From: Phoenix dactylifera
Taxonomy: Eukaryota > Streptophyta > Magnoliopsida > Arecales > Arecaceae
Reading direction: 5' to 3'
Assembly (NCBI RefSeq): GCF_009389715.1
Contig: NC_052403.1
Span: 13,075,174 to 13,139,173 of the forward strand
Length of the DNA stretch: 64,000 nucleotides
In this document: positions 50,501 to 59,797 of the stretch, one piece after another
Numbering within the stretch: the first letter of the stretch is position 1
How the letters are laid out: each line of letters starts with the position of its first letter
Notes under the pieces: generated by a model
Database searches by the model: none
What the model was told of the DNA's origin: nothing
What the model saw: the letters and a program-made list of their open reading frames with translations, nothing else
Made by a program: the position numbers and the translations under genes

Positions 50501-53500
50501 AATGGGGGCATTCTTTTACTGGCTTGTATGATTCTAAAGTTAAATGTTCCAGATTGTTTTAAGGAGTCTTTTGACATTGTGGCTACTGTGTCTAGGTTGA
50601 AGGCAAAAATTCTGTCTATTGTAAGTCCAGAACCACCACATTACTTTAACTCTCTTTAACACCTTGCCATATTTTGGAGTCAGAATTGATGTCAATCATC
50701 AATGTTTCTATATGCAGTTGCTGCAGTTATGTGAGGCAGAGAGTATTTCTTACCTTGATGAGGTAGCTGGATCCCAAAAGACCATGCATCTGGCAAATTC
50801 TGTTGCATTAGAGGTAGGTTCCCTGGAAGGGAGAGCAGGTGCCATATTTTGTTGTGTTTATTTTTAACTTTGAGCTGTTATTCATCAGTTTATATGTCAC
50901 TATTGCAGTTCCTTGATTCACTGAAGAATGCATTCAGACAAGAAGCCAAACAACTTGGTGATTCTCATGACAAGAGTAGCCGGATGGGCCTCGTGCTTCT
51001 TAATGCATTGCGCCTAGCTGATATATTTTCTGATGATTCAAATTTCCGGTCTTTCTTTATGACCAATACAGTATGCTATCTGAAATTCAATATCTTAGTC
51101 CTTAACTGATATATTATATGCTTTATGTCACAACTCCATCTTCTTTTTTACCAGATTCCAGTCCTGGCCGAAATTTTAGCAACTCCCCATGATGAGTTCC
51201 TATCAAGTTGGTGCTCTGTCAATATACCAATGATAGAGGAAGATGCTAATCTTGAGTATGACCCATTTACTGCAGCTGGTGTGGCATTGTGTACTCTAAG
51301 CGATGGCTGTGAGAGTGCTCAATCAACACCTGTTTTTCTGACTGAAACTAATTATGCATGCCCAAGCAGTTTCAGTGGCATACCTTCAGTTGTATATGCA
51401 CAGCAAAGAACATCGTATTTGGTTAAAATAATAGCAAATTTGCACGTTTTTGTTCCTAATATATGTGAAGGTGACATCTTTTATCCATTATTTTCATGTA
51501 TGTCAACTGGAATTTTATTAATTGTGAAAATATCTAGTCCCTCTAATTGAGTTCTATGCTGTAACCAACAGAAGAAGAAAAGGATTTATTCCTCAACAAA
51601 TTTCACAAGTATATGCTTATGGAGATCCTTCAATTATCCAGATACCCCTCGAGTTCTGGTATACAGAAGGCTACCACAATTTGTAAAAACTTAAGTATAT
51701 TTCTTCTCCTGATGCTTTGGTTATGTTTGTGGAATTTGAGATTCCTAGGTAAGAGAATAATTTCTGAACCCTTGGAAAACATTGACACGGATGTGCAGGT
51801 TCGTTAGCTGAGTATGCGAGATCTTTGACTGCCAACCTATTAAATGATGAGGATGTGCATCTTTTAAGGTGATTGAACGCACTTCCTTTGAGAAGTAATA
51901 GTAGTTATCTGCAAGTATCTTCATACTTTAACTCGCTAAAAAACCAGGACTCATATGGAAGGCAACACACAAAAACATTCATAGTTGTGATTAGATTGCA
52001 AATTCAGTTTAAAGTTTTCAAATGCATCAGAGTAAATAAGTTGGAACTAGAGTGGTCAAATGTGCTTGCTAATGTCCAGTAGCATGCATGAATATGACAA
52101 GTTGTAGATTTATTTATGTTTTGTCAGACTTGTTGGAAGGTCAGTGTCATAGCTTCTTGTATCATACATTATAGCCTATTGATTCATGATTGCACTTTTT
52201 CTAGGAATTTGTACATGGACTGTACATTTTGCAAACTATGCTTATTTTGTACTTGTAGCCCTTGATATATTCCCAGTACCTTTTGAGACCACTGGGATGC
52301 ATGATTTGGTTGGATGGAACAACAAAAGATGACACTTCTTCATTATGAAAACATGAAAAATAATCTGGATTAATGTTTGAATAGTTTTCTACAAGCTTAG
52401 TTGTGTGCATTCTTTGTCTAAATGTTGTGTATCAACCTGTACCAATGTGAGTACTTGGCATGGCTTGGTGTGATGCATTAGCTATTTACTGGCCCAGAAA
52501 TTGGAATGACGGCCAATACTTTGTTCTCATCGCCAAGATAATTTCTACCTTCCAGATAGAAGGTACCACATACGTTATCTTCCTCATCCATCCAACTCTT
52601 AAATAAAAGCATGGTGCTATAACGTGAATTTGTTCCTTTATTGCATTTTTATGATACAGTGTATATGAGTCTCCAAGCATATAATTGGCCTTATGTTTAT
52701 CCTAATACCAGGCCAACTTATGTTATCTGTATCTGCCTCAAGGGCTTTCTTTGTCATCGAGTGACTGGAAAGGGAATGCACTAGCCCAATTAAAGAAAGG
52801 AGGCGTAATGGTAAAGTAGTCCATGCGCCTCTGCATCGTCTCTCTTCTTTGTGTCATCTCTCTTCTATCTTCTTCTCTTGTATCTTCTATCTTCAGTCTT
52901 CTTATTTCAGTTTATCATCAATGCATCTTTGTGTAATTGGCTGCTAGATGGGATCTACATCATAGTGGTTGGCCTTCATTATTCTGATTTGAGTTCTAGA
53001 AATCCTTTATAGTGATAAACAATGAAATTCAGATTTACATTTCTAAATCCAGGTTATTGACTACTTGCATTACTAGCTTTCCCATAGAAAGTTCTCTTTT
53101 CTAGTTCCATATTTTGATTCACCTGAAATTTATTTCACAAGGAATCCTATTGTTTTGTAGGGAGCCAAAAAATAGAAATAATTTGGCTTTTATACACCAT
53201 GTTGATAGTTGTTCTTTGGCTCATTATGTTATTACCATTGTTCCATCTCTTTCCCGCTAAATAAGGGTCAATTATGGAGCCACTTGTACTCGGACAGATG
53301 TAGTACTTTAAGACAAACTGTCAACTTGATATCAATGCTCTAAGAACTGCTTTGAAATTCATATCTAAGGAAAATTTAGGCAAGTGATAGGCCTGCCATG
53401 AAACTTAGGAGGCTAGATAGTTTGTAGGTAAACCAACCTTGTTGCTTGCAGTTAGTTCTCATGCAAATGGGGAGCAACCTGTTAAAATATCAGTAGATCT

Positions 53501-56018
53501 GGAAAGGGTGTAGACAAGGTGGGGTGGATGATTAAGGTTTTGTATGGTGGAATTTGGTATATTCCTCAGGCACAAAATGTAAGCCAAGAATCAAATTGAA
53601 ATCTAAATCTCATCGCAGAAACTGTTGTGTGTGTGTGTGTGTGTGTACATGCATGCGTATATCTATAGATATATGCACAGATAGGAATTCAGATGAACAT
53701 GTACCTTTTATTAGGAGAAGGATATTTAGTGAAAGTATTCTGGGCTAGTTAGATTTATTGCATTTTCTTCCTATTATATTTTGTTTGTTAAAAATGACTT
53801 GTTAGTGTGTTTTCATTGCTTAAATTTTCTTTGCAGTGTATTCTCTGACCAACTGAAAAAATTAGCTGAACCACAAATTGGAAACAATTTGGTTCAGGTA
53901 GGTAATAACACCCACCCTCGCCCTTATATATACAAATTTGTAACATAATAACACTCAATTAACCATATTATGAAATTATTTTATTGTTTAGATAAATGTT
54001 TTTGTTTCATTTTGTCAGTTCATTTGATTTTTCACATCTGTCCCTATTTGAATGATGGGTTAGGCACTGCTTGTCAAAGATGAAGGTACATCAGACAACA
54101 AGGATGGATATGTCATGCAGCAGGTAATCTTTCAAACTTCATTTGCAAAATAATCAGATAAGATCGATATTGTTCCCTAATAATGTAAATTGAAAATCAA
54201 TTGTTAACAGGATACTCAAAATAACGGGAGGACTGCACCATCTTTACCGAGAAAACTAGATGCAAATGCTCAAGATGAGGCTCCAATCTTCAATACTAAT
54301 GATGTTGATGCAAAAGGGAGAACTCCAGAAGGTTCACTGCAAGAGCTGGACCAGCTCAAAGTTACAAGTGATCCTACCGAGAACTTTGAAACAAGAGGTA
54401 TGTAGAATTGAATTCCAGCAAAATCAATCTTGACCTGTTATCTGATAATGGGGAGTTTTCTAAATCAGCAGAGCATGCGAAAGAAAGTGGCTTCCAAGAA
54501 GATGAGAAAGCAGAGAGTGCTCAGGGTGAAGAAAAGCAACCAAGAAAGAGAAAGCGAAATATTATGAATGAGAGACAGATCTTTTTAATTGAGAAGGCCC
54601 TCCTTGAGGAACCTGAAATGCAGAGAAATGCAGCTTCATTGCAGTCATGGGCAGATAAGCTGAGTTGTCAGGTGTTCATTATTGTTTAGGATTTTGTTTC
54701 ATCTTTTTTTTTTTTTGACACTACCTTTTAGTGTTAGTTCTGAGCTGTTATGTTTTTCCAGGGCTCAGAAATTACATCCTCTCAACTAAAGAACTGGTAA
54801 GAGAGCACCCTGCTTATGTTAGTATTTTCTTAAAAGCACACCAGCATTATTGTGGTAATTTAACAAGTCATTTTCCTCCTTGGCTCTGAGCTCTTAGTAG
54901 GAATCTCTCTCTCTCTCTCTCTCTCTCTCATGGATGCTTGGTTTTTACTCTACCTATTCCTCTTGCAACCATTTTCATTGTGCTGCAATGTTTCTTTGTA
55001 TTTTGTTGTCTAGCAACATCAAGGAGAGCTCTCTGATATCAAGGCCTACTTTTTCTTTTTCTTTTCCTACCAATTACTAATTAATAATTACTAATTAATT
55101 GTTACATTAAGCAAATTCATGAAGTTTTCTTGCAGTATCATGAAAGAACTTGAATACAGCAATCTTGAGTAAATGATTTTCATGGATCATGTTGTCTTCC
55201 ATAGTCACTTGCATTAAGATCTTTTCCCCATAAAAAAGAGATAGTTAATGGTTTCTACAAAGTCATCTGTTAGTATAATTCTCTGGCTATTATTTCTTTT
55301 TTAATAACTGATGCACGTGCCTTCCATTAAATATTGCCATAAGTTAGCATTTTATCTCAGTTTCTTTTCCCCCTTTTATTTTGTTGTTCTTCAGCAATTC
55401 CTCTGATGCATGTGTAACATAATTCATCGGAATTGCAGGCTAAACAATAGGAAAGCGAGGCTTGCTCGTGCTGCCAGGGAAGCCCGAGCTCCATCTGAAG
55501 GAGAAAATGTCTATCCTGACAAATCCGGTGGCACGAGCGTATCCCATTTCTATGATTCCCCAGAGAGTGCTGGCGAAGAATTCTATGTTCCACCTACCAG
55601 AGGAAGCACTCACCAAGCCATTACCAGATCTGGTAGCATGATGACAAGGGCATCAAGCAATGAGGATAATGAGATGATGATCCCTCCGTCTGATTTTGTT
55701 CATGGGATGCAGCTAAACCGCCCCTCTGCAAGATCTGTTTCATTTGAACCAGGCCAGTTTGTTATGCTAGTAGATGTAGAAGGAAAGGAAGTTGGGAAGG
55801 GTAAGGTGTTTCAGGTAGAAGGTAGATGGCATGGGAAGAACTTGGATGATAGCAGCTTGTGCATTGTTGAGGTCACAGAGCTCAAAACTGATAAGTGGAA
55901 AGAGGTTCAACACCCTTCAGAAGCTGCTGGAAGGACATTTGAGGAGGCTGCTGCAAGGAATGGTGGTGTTATGAGGGTAGCATGGGACGTCATCAGAATC
56001 GTCTTGTTGTCTCGATAA
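26066..56018 (+). CDS. NDX: Nodulin homeobox protein NDX
   Basis: NDX is a plant nuclear homeodomain protein. In Arabidopsis it is reported to bind single-stranded DNA at the FLC antisense R-loop and to work with PRC1. Eighteen coding exons: 26066-26107, 33344-33469, 33545-33700, 44808-44891, 44978-45103, 49870-50094, 50489-50620, 50718-50813, 50909-51070, 51155-51470, 51572-51694, 51799-51868, 53837-53897, 54064-54123, 54211-54397, 54469-54671, 54762-54796, 55439-56018. All phases agree and give 927 aa. Landmarks: [86 protein letters not shown], then a divergent homeodomain from about residue 680 with [13 protein letters not shown] as helix 3, and the C-terminal [13 protein letters not shown] and [14 protein letters not shown]. 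Exon 1 ([14 protein letters not shown]) is placed by phase and family N-terminus and is the least certain. Introns 1 and 3 are 7.2 and 11.1 kb; intron 15 is only 71 bp. Exon 5 is partly duplicated. Confidence 0.93.
26108..33343 (+). other. NDX intron 1
   Basis: This 7.2-kb intron has no supported gene. It contains the hAT-like element at 29092-29557, a CATGG-rich patch at about 30475-30615 with several imperfect inverted repeats, and AT-rich low-complexity sequence. Confidence 0.6.
29092..29557. mobile_element. Older hAT-like foldback element in NDX intron 1
   Basis: The left end TAGGGGTACAAATGAGCC and the inverse of the right end TAGGGGCGCAATCGAGCC form imperfect terminal inverted repeats. 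Subterminal sequence is rich in CGAGCTCGAGTCGAG motifs and the middle is AT-rich. The 8-bp flanks AATGGACC and AACTGATC agree at only five positions, so the target duplication is decayed or the edges are off by a base or two. Confidence 0.6.
33701..34799 (+). other. NDX intron 3, host part left of the viral insertion
   Basis: About 1.1 kb of ordinary intron sequence with no recognised gene or repeat. Short open frames on both strands lack family landmarks. Confidence 0.5.
34800..35600 (+). pseudogene. Caulimovirid coat-protein segment, copy 1 (broken)
   Basis: This stretch is a close copy of 36405-37165. It includes the coat-protein-like core [18 protein letters not shown] and the later block [20 protein letters not shown]. 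It has its own in-frame stop near 34946, where copy 2 reads through, and a frameshift near 35495. At about 35600 homology to copy 2 ends and the sequence joins a region that in the viral order lies upstream of the coat protein. Confidence 0.8.
35610..36418 (+). pseudogene. Viral coiled-coil/linker region upstream of the coat protein
   Basis: An open frame from 35687 to 36418 encodes 243 residues rich in Lys, Glu and Leu. The part from about residue 80 to 150 ([16 protein letters not shown] to [16 protein letters not shown]) looks like coiled coil, followed by a Pro-rich linker ([12 protein letters not shown]) and an acidic tail. The upstream 35610-35686 belongs to the same region but has a stop. 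The role is unknown; caulimovirids often have a coiled-coil segment between movement and coat proteins. Confidence 0.6.
36396..37671 (+). pseudogene. Caulimovirid coat protein with CCHC zinc knuckle, copy 2 (broken)
   Basis: The frame carries the coat-protein core ([18 protein letters not shown]) and stops at a private TGA (36882-36884) absent from copy 1. Homology continues through 36945-37175 and a basic Lys/Arg stretch. At 37447-37488 there is a clear zinc knuckle, [14 protein letters not shown], spaced C-X2-C-X4-H-X4-C, followed by an acidic Ser/Glu tail ending at TAA 37669-37671. The knuckle plus acidic tail is typical of the C-terminal end of caulimovirid coat proteins. At least one stop and one frameshift break it. 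Confidence 0.85.
37720..38469 (+). pseudogene. Caulimovirid aspartic protease domain
   Basis: An open frame of 249 residues starts at ATG 37720. The first half is helical and coiled-coil-like ([20 protein letters not shown]). The second half is a retropepsin: [15 protein letters not shown] holds the catalytic Asp in DSGAD, and the flap-side and C-terminal block is [12 protein letters not shown]. The frame ends at TAG 38467-38469, where the family normally continues into RT, so the polyprotein is interrupted. Confidence 0.85.
38520..39486 (+). pseudogene. Caulimovirid reverse transcriptase domain (defective)
   Basis: From about 38520 to 38800 the family sequence is recognisable but crossed by frameshifts and stops. 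From 38806 a 226-residue frame shows RT blocks in order: [57 protein letters not shown], the active site [10 protein letters not shown], and [14 protein letters not shown]. The residue before IDD is Asp, where this family normally has Tyr, an active-site change expected to harm the enzyme. TAA at 39484-39486 ends the frame before RNase H. Confidence 0.9.
39494..40069 (+). pseudogene. Caulimovirid RNase H domain
   Basis: A frame of 191 residues continues the RT-RNase H part after the stop at 39486. It shows the connection region ([18 protein letters not shown]) and RNase H landmarks: [16 protein letters not shown] near the first acidic site, [29 protein letters not shown], and the C-terminal [13 protein letters not shown]. 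It is intact over its length but cut off from RT by the stop upstream. Past 40069 the sequence runs into the inverted-repeat arm. Confidence 0.85.
40142..41506 (+). pseudogene. Trp-rich open frame downstream of RNase H, function unknown (broken)
   Basis: The frame starts near the beginning of the left arm, is shifted near 40230 by a one-base deletion relative to the inverted copy, and has a stop near 40362. A 291-residue stretch from 40631 to 41506 is open. It has a strongly Trp-rich core ([36 protein letters not shown]), a Ser-rich segment ([10 protein letters not shown]) and an acidic tail. It occupies the place of a downstream ORF in some endogenous caulimovirids. I do not recognise its function; capsid-related and silencing-related roles are both unsupported. 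Confidence 0.6.
41636..41855 (+). promoter_or_regulatory. Viral promoter-like region with tandem motifs and TATA box
   Basis: Three to four imperfect 30-bp repeats of the type CACTTTCAGCTTTTATAAAG lie at about 41636-41765. A TATA box, TATAAAAG, is at 41848-41855, and a short transcript-leader-like stretch follows. The position between the last ORF and the leader matches the pregenomic promoter of caulimovirids. It faces right, towards the spacer. Confidence 0.6.
41905..42519. other. Spacer (loop) of the viral inverted repeat
   Basis: A 615-bp segment separates the two arms. The right part (about 42260-42519), read on the minus strand, continues straight from the arm and may be viral leader. 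The left part has no inverse copy. No coding region is supported. No tRNA-Met-type primer site was found in it. Confidence 0.55.
42520..44261 (-). repeat. Right arm of the viral inverted repeat
   Basis: Inverse copy of 40137-41904. It contains the mirror promoter motifs (42660-42800), the mirror TATA box at 42569-42576 and the Trp-rich frame on the minus strand. The two promoters point towards each other. It differs from the left arm by scattered substitutions and a few small indels. Confidence 0.9.
42900..44264 (-). pseudogene. Second copy of the Trp-rich viral frame (minus strand, broken)
   Basis: Frames at 44200-43916, 43919-43656, 43638-43441, 43389-43000 and 43097-42900 together cover the same protein as the left-arm copy. 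Separate frameshifts and stops, for instance just before IPWIWKW near 43440, break it into five pieces. The N-terminal part is less damaged here ([19 protein letters not shown] in frame), whereas the left arm has lost a base at that site. Confidence 0.75.
44262..44465 (-). pseudogene. Viral remnant beyond the right arm
   Basis: The minus strand from about 44400 to 44272 is open and reads [20 protein letters not shown] and on to a TGA-free TAA end. It joins the arm where the left arm instead has the end of RNase H, so the two arms derive from different genome contexts. I do not recognise the domain; the end of a viral ORF upstream of the Trp-rich frame is possible. Confidence 0.4.
44479..44540. 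repeat. (TA)31 microsatellite at the edge of the viral locus
   Basis: An uninterrupted TA repeat of 62 bases starts within about 15-40 bases of the last recognisable viral sequence. Endogenous caulimovirids have often been found next to TA-rich simple repeats, so it may mark the integration site. Confidence 0.95.
45026..45231 (+). repeat. 103-bp tandem duplication of part of NDX exon 5 and its donor region
   Basis: The segment from TTGACAGGTTATTT (45041) to past the exon donor is repeated 103 bases downstream (TTGACAGGTTATTT at 45144). Copy 1 codes the second half of exon 5 in the simple model (ends 45103). Copy 2 (45151-45206) also has an open frame of the same length, ends at the same AAG|GT, and codes [19 protein letters not shown]. 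Copy 1 codes [19 protein letters not shown]. Relative to copy 2, copy 1 has one extra T and one missing C that cancel out in frame. Confidence 0.9.
45207..49869 (+). other. NDX intron 5
   Basis: A 4.6-kb intron without a supported gene. It has a patch at about 45370-45610 with TACCATGCTGGTACC-type motifs resembling 19560-19700 in p31comet intron 1, probably a dispersed repeat. It also has an imperfect internal duplication (about 47070-47170 and 47245-47340, both with GCATTTGTAA.GCACCT). Confidence 0.5.
51869..53836 (+). other. NDX intron 12
   Basis: A 2-kb intron with a TG microsatellite at about 53624-53647 and no recognised gene or mobile element. Confidence 0.6.
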
Positions 56019-57312
56019 ACCATCTTTTCAAATGCGAGGCTTCTGACTTCTGATGGTGGAGGAAGCTAGCTGATGCACCGTGATCCTCAGGATTGAGTTG
56101 TGTTTACCTAGAGGTCCTGATGTGGTTTGAGAGCAGCAGAAATTTCAGTAGATAGATTTTGAACTTTGTGACACAGCTGTATCAGTATAAAGTCATTGTG
56201 AGAAGTAGTTGTCATCGTTGTTTTCTCTCTCTTTTTTCTTTTTTCGAATTGACATTCTAAATTATATGCACTTAAGCTCTCCTTGTTAATGATGGAATTT
56301 CAAGTAATCTGCAGTATGGAGAAACTCAGAAAAGCCACTCTTTTTTCACCAGTGAACAAAGAGATGGATAGTAGATTTGGGATTTTGTTAAATTTCTTGT
56401 GACATCAAAGTATGCAATACTTTGTGAGTTTCTTTAAAGAAATTCAGGTTGGTATACTCTCTAGTTCATAGAATAACTGGAGACTTCGGTTGGTACAAAT
56501 GGGATCGTACCTGCATGGCAAGTTGGCAACTTATTCACCCGCATGCAAGTTTTAAAGTTCCAAAACATAATGAGCCGTTTTTTGTAGTTATTTTGTTTTC
56601 CCAAATAACATAGTTTTATTTAAACAAATTTCAAATTTTGAACAAATCTTCCCTCAAAAAAAAAGTTTGTACCATCTAAAAAACAATGTTTGTTTAGTAA
56701 AAATATCATTATTTTTCTGTTACTGTTTGTTATTCTTATTATACTACTGTGACAATAGCTATTATAATATTTTAATTTTAACACTTAAAAATTGAAATAG
56801 TATATTTTGGGTGAAAGAATAGCTGTTAACCAAGACAAGGGTTAATGATGATGGTCTTGCGAGAGGTCATCAAAGAATAAATTTATAGAGACCGTCCACT
56901 AACTCATTTTATAGAGACTTCTCTTACTAAATGCCATGTAAGTGATTGTACGACTCTCGAGGCACAACACAAGCGCGGTGGCGAGGAGCTAACGGAGCCA
57001 CGATGGGCATAAGTCAAGTCGTCACCCTCCTTTCCTTCTTCTCTTGAAGCCGGCAACCGCCCGACCAACGCCGGAGTGACCTCCGGCCACCGGCGTCGAT
57101 TGCCTCGGCCTTTTTGATGGTCCGTCCTCCTCTATACAAGAAATTTTATATATGCCGGCATTGAGGTGTATTTAAACACTATTTTTAAAATAATGGTTGC
57201 TCCCACTGGAATGAGTGTGTTACCATAGAGGAGAGAAGGTTTTGAAAATTCTCTCTCCCTTCCTCTGTCTTTTTCTCTCCACCGCCCTCTACTTCCCTCC
57301 TCCCTCTCTCTC

Positions 57313-57316
<4 letters not shown>
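56019..57316. other. Intergenic region downstream of NDX
   Basis: This holds the NDX 3' UTR and AT-rich sequence, then a short GC-rich stretch at 56,990-57,120. No gene is supported. A CT-rich tract at 57,240-57,316 runs into the LINE poly-T. Confidence 0.55.
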
Positions 57317-57365
<49 letters not shown>

Positions 57366-57853
57366 TAGATAGGTAATTCATACAATATGTGTACGAATAC
57401 ATTCAATAAAATTAAAAAACAGAATATCGCGGAGCTCCCGAGGCAGCTCTCCATTCTCAGTCCACAAGGTGCTACCGGCATGGTTAGCCACAAAGGCGGC
57501 CATCCAGTCTGCAGCCCCGTTGGCTTCTCTAAATACATGCTTAGTCTGGACGGCCCCTTCATCCATCATCATCATCCAAATATCTCTCCCTCCTTCCTTA
57601 CCAGTTTCTCGAACTTAAAGGCAGAACCATACCGATTTGATTTGCCTCCAGCATAGCTCGGTAAGTTCCAAATCAAACGGTTCGAGATGGTATAACCGAA
57701 CGGTTTGAGATAGTACCATTAACCTTGGTTGAGTCAATGCAATTCTCAATCCAATCCAACAAATATCTTATGCTTCATAAACAGCTGCAATCAATGCCCA
57801 TGATTTTATTACACTTTCTTTGGCAAGGGGCAAAGATTTTGCTGGATTGATAC
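57317..57853 (-). mobile_element. 5'-truncated LINE with RNase H remnant and poly(A) tail
   Basis: On the minus strand the sequence ends in a 46-base poly(A), seen as T on the plus strand at 57317-57362. Before it lies a frame (57575-57365) reading HVFREANGAADWMAAFVANH and LPRELRDILFFNFIECIRTH, the end of the plant LINE-type RNase H domain. Further upstream (57650-57850) the homology seems to continue with stops (an AMLEANQ-like piece). It is broken off at 57853 by the LTR of element 2, so the gypsy element inserted into or next to it. RT and endonuclease are absent. Confidence 0.75.
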
Positions 57854-59021
57854 TGTTGCTGGAAATTGGACCCGGGGGCCGCCGCGAAGCCGGGGAAGGA
57901 GGAGCTTCGCTGCAGGGACGGTGGTCGGCGGCGCGCCGACTGGTGACGTCCTCCTGGAGGGGTGTAAGTCCTGCAAAAAGCCGGTGGCCGGGCTCCCCGG
58001 CGCCGGCCCTCCGATGCTTAAGTCAGAGGGGGCAGATATGTGGAGAGAGCAAGGAAGAGAGTATATGGAGAAGACAGCAGGAATATATGGATAAGATGAA
58101 GAAGATGAAGAGGGTGATATCCTCCATTGTGTCTGTGCTGTTTGCTTCTTTTCACCCGGTCCAGGAGGGTTCTGTCCGGGGGTCCCCCTCCTTTTCTCCC
58201 CAGGTTTCCTTTTATAGAAGGATTTTTGTTACCTGGGAGGTGACAGGAGGTTTGTCCTCTTTTGTAATAATTGGGCACGATTTGGCCCATTAATGGCGTA
58301 GTGGAGAACGGGACCGAATCGGACCGGAATCAGGGAGTTGTCACGGTCGATCGGACCTGTTGGAGTGGTTGAACCGCCGGCTGTGGTGGGCCTGGGGTCC
58401 GTGGATGGTAAGTGCATTTATTACCGAATGAACCGGCGGTTAGGGAGAGCCATACGCTCTGATGGTTCAGTGATCCGGAGATCGTCTTGGGCCGTGCTCA
58501 TTAAATGACTGGGTGCATCGGAGACTTGAGGGAGTCTCATGCATTAATGGCAGGTCGTGCCGAATACCTGCAGAGATCTTATGCCTTGGTGGCTTGGAGA
58601 TAGTGGCAGGCTATAGTAGAGTCGCGTGTATAGCCGCCGGACCTTTCGAGAAAGCTTGGCGGGGAGGAGTATTAGTTAAGGCATCGGCTCGGCAAGGGTG
58701 CCGAGCCGAGCTGGTCGCCCAGAGGGGCGCCCTGTGGCGGGGTTGCTTCAAGTACTCCTGGTCGGCGCCCTTTGGGCGAGCACCTTCTAGCCGAGCGCCT
58801 CTATTTGGCGCTCTCTCTAGTCAGCGCTTTCTAGTTGAGCGCTTCTCTGGTCGGCGTCCGCTGGTCGGCTCTTCCTATCCGAGCATCTCTACTTGGTTAT
58901 TTTGATTGGGCGCCTCTTGGCGCTCTCTCCGGTCGGCGCCCTTTAGTCGAGCGCCTTCCTGGTCGGCGCTCTTTGGCCGAGCGCCTCCGTGGCGGTATGA
59001 CTTGGGATTTTTCCCCCAACA
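57854..59021 (-). repeat. 3' LTR of element 2
   Basis: A 1,168-bp LTR beginning TGTTGCTGG and ending CCCCCAACA. The first 215 bases match the right-hand LTR. Near 58740-58990 it has degenerate short repeats of GGTCGGCGC and CGAGCGCC. The other LTR shows that the left edge is exact. The right edge rests on the CA terminus and the adjacent PPT. Confidence 0.9.
58209..58216 (-). promoter_or_regulatory. Probable TATA box in the LTR of element 2
   Basis: The minus strand reads CTATAAAAGG in a GC-rich LTR, facing towards the 5' end of the internal region in the equivalent position of the other LTR. Confidence 0.5.
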
Positions 59022-59035
59022 CTACCCCCCGACTT
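59022..59035 (-). other. Polypurine tract of element 2
   Basis: The minus strand next to the 3' LTR reads GTCGGGGGGTAG and then the LTR TGTTGGGGG. A G-rich tract directly before the 3' LTR is the expected plus-strand primer site. Confidence 0.65.
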
Positions 59036-59224
59036 CCGAGTTCCAGTTGGCTACCAGCTGGAGCGCGGGAAGTAGCTTTAGTTGGGGCATTACGAGTTCC
59101 GAAAATTTTAATTTGTTGCGCGTTTTGAATTATCGAGCGCTTTGAGGTGCCTTTAATAGGCAGCGTCTCTCTTTTCCCGAAGAGTCTCATTATTGGGACA
59201 CTTTTTGCGAAGCGTCCTCGCGTC

Positions 59225-59797
59225 GTGGCGACTAAAACATTCTGCTTAGAGTCCACTCTTTGAGGACGTCGGCAGAGAAATCCAAAACATAATGTAGAAA
59301 CATTAAATGAATGGGTACCTTGTACCGTGTGCGTCCTTGCGCCGAGGCGACTGAAGACGCTTCTCTGCTCGGACTCCGTTCTTTGGGGACGTCGGCAGAG
59401 ATCCAAGAATGGATGAGATAATGTAAAAATATTAAATAAATGGGTACCTTGTACCGTGTGCGTCCTTGCGCCGAGGCGACTGAAGACGCTTCTCTGCTCG
59501 GACTCCGTTCTTTGGGGACGTCGGCAGAGAAATCCAAAAGCAGAATAGATAATGTAAAAATATTAAATAAATGGGTACCTTGTACCGTGTGCGTCCTTGC
59601 GCCGAGGCGACTGAAGACGCTTCTCTGCTCGGACTCCGTTCTTTGGGGACGTCGGCAGAGAAATCCAAAAGCAGAATAGATAATGTAAAAACATTAAGTA
59701 AATGGGTACCTTGTACCGTGTGCGTCCTTGCGCCGAGGCGACTAAAGACGCTTCTCTGCTCGGACTCCGTTCTTTGGGGACGTCAGCAGAGAAATCC
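59225..59797. repeat. About 131-bp tandem array in the 3' UTR of element 2
   Basis: Four to five units with the landmark GGGTACCTTGTACCGTGTGC begin at about 59313, 59442, 59573 and 59704 (spacing 129, 131, 131). The last three units are nearly identical; the leftmost copy is partial and more diverged. The recurring open frames on both strands (for example KERSPSREASSVASAQGRTR) are by-products of the repeat. Confidence 0.92.

Noticed and set aside
54398..54418. A 21-base intron joining 54397 to 54419
   Set aside because: It is too short for a spliceosomal intron and would put the next exon out of frame; the 71-base intron to 54468 keeps the frame.
14608..56018. One giant gene joining the p31comet-like exons to the NDX exons
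   Set aside because: The p31comet part has its own stop after a family-typical C-terminus (22018-22020), and NDX has its own plausible first exon at 26066 in phase with exon 2.
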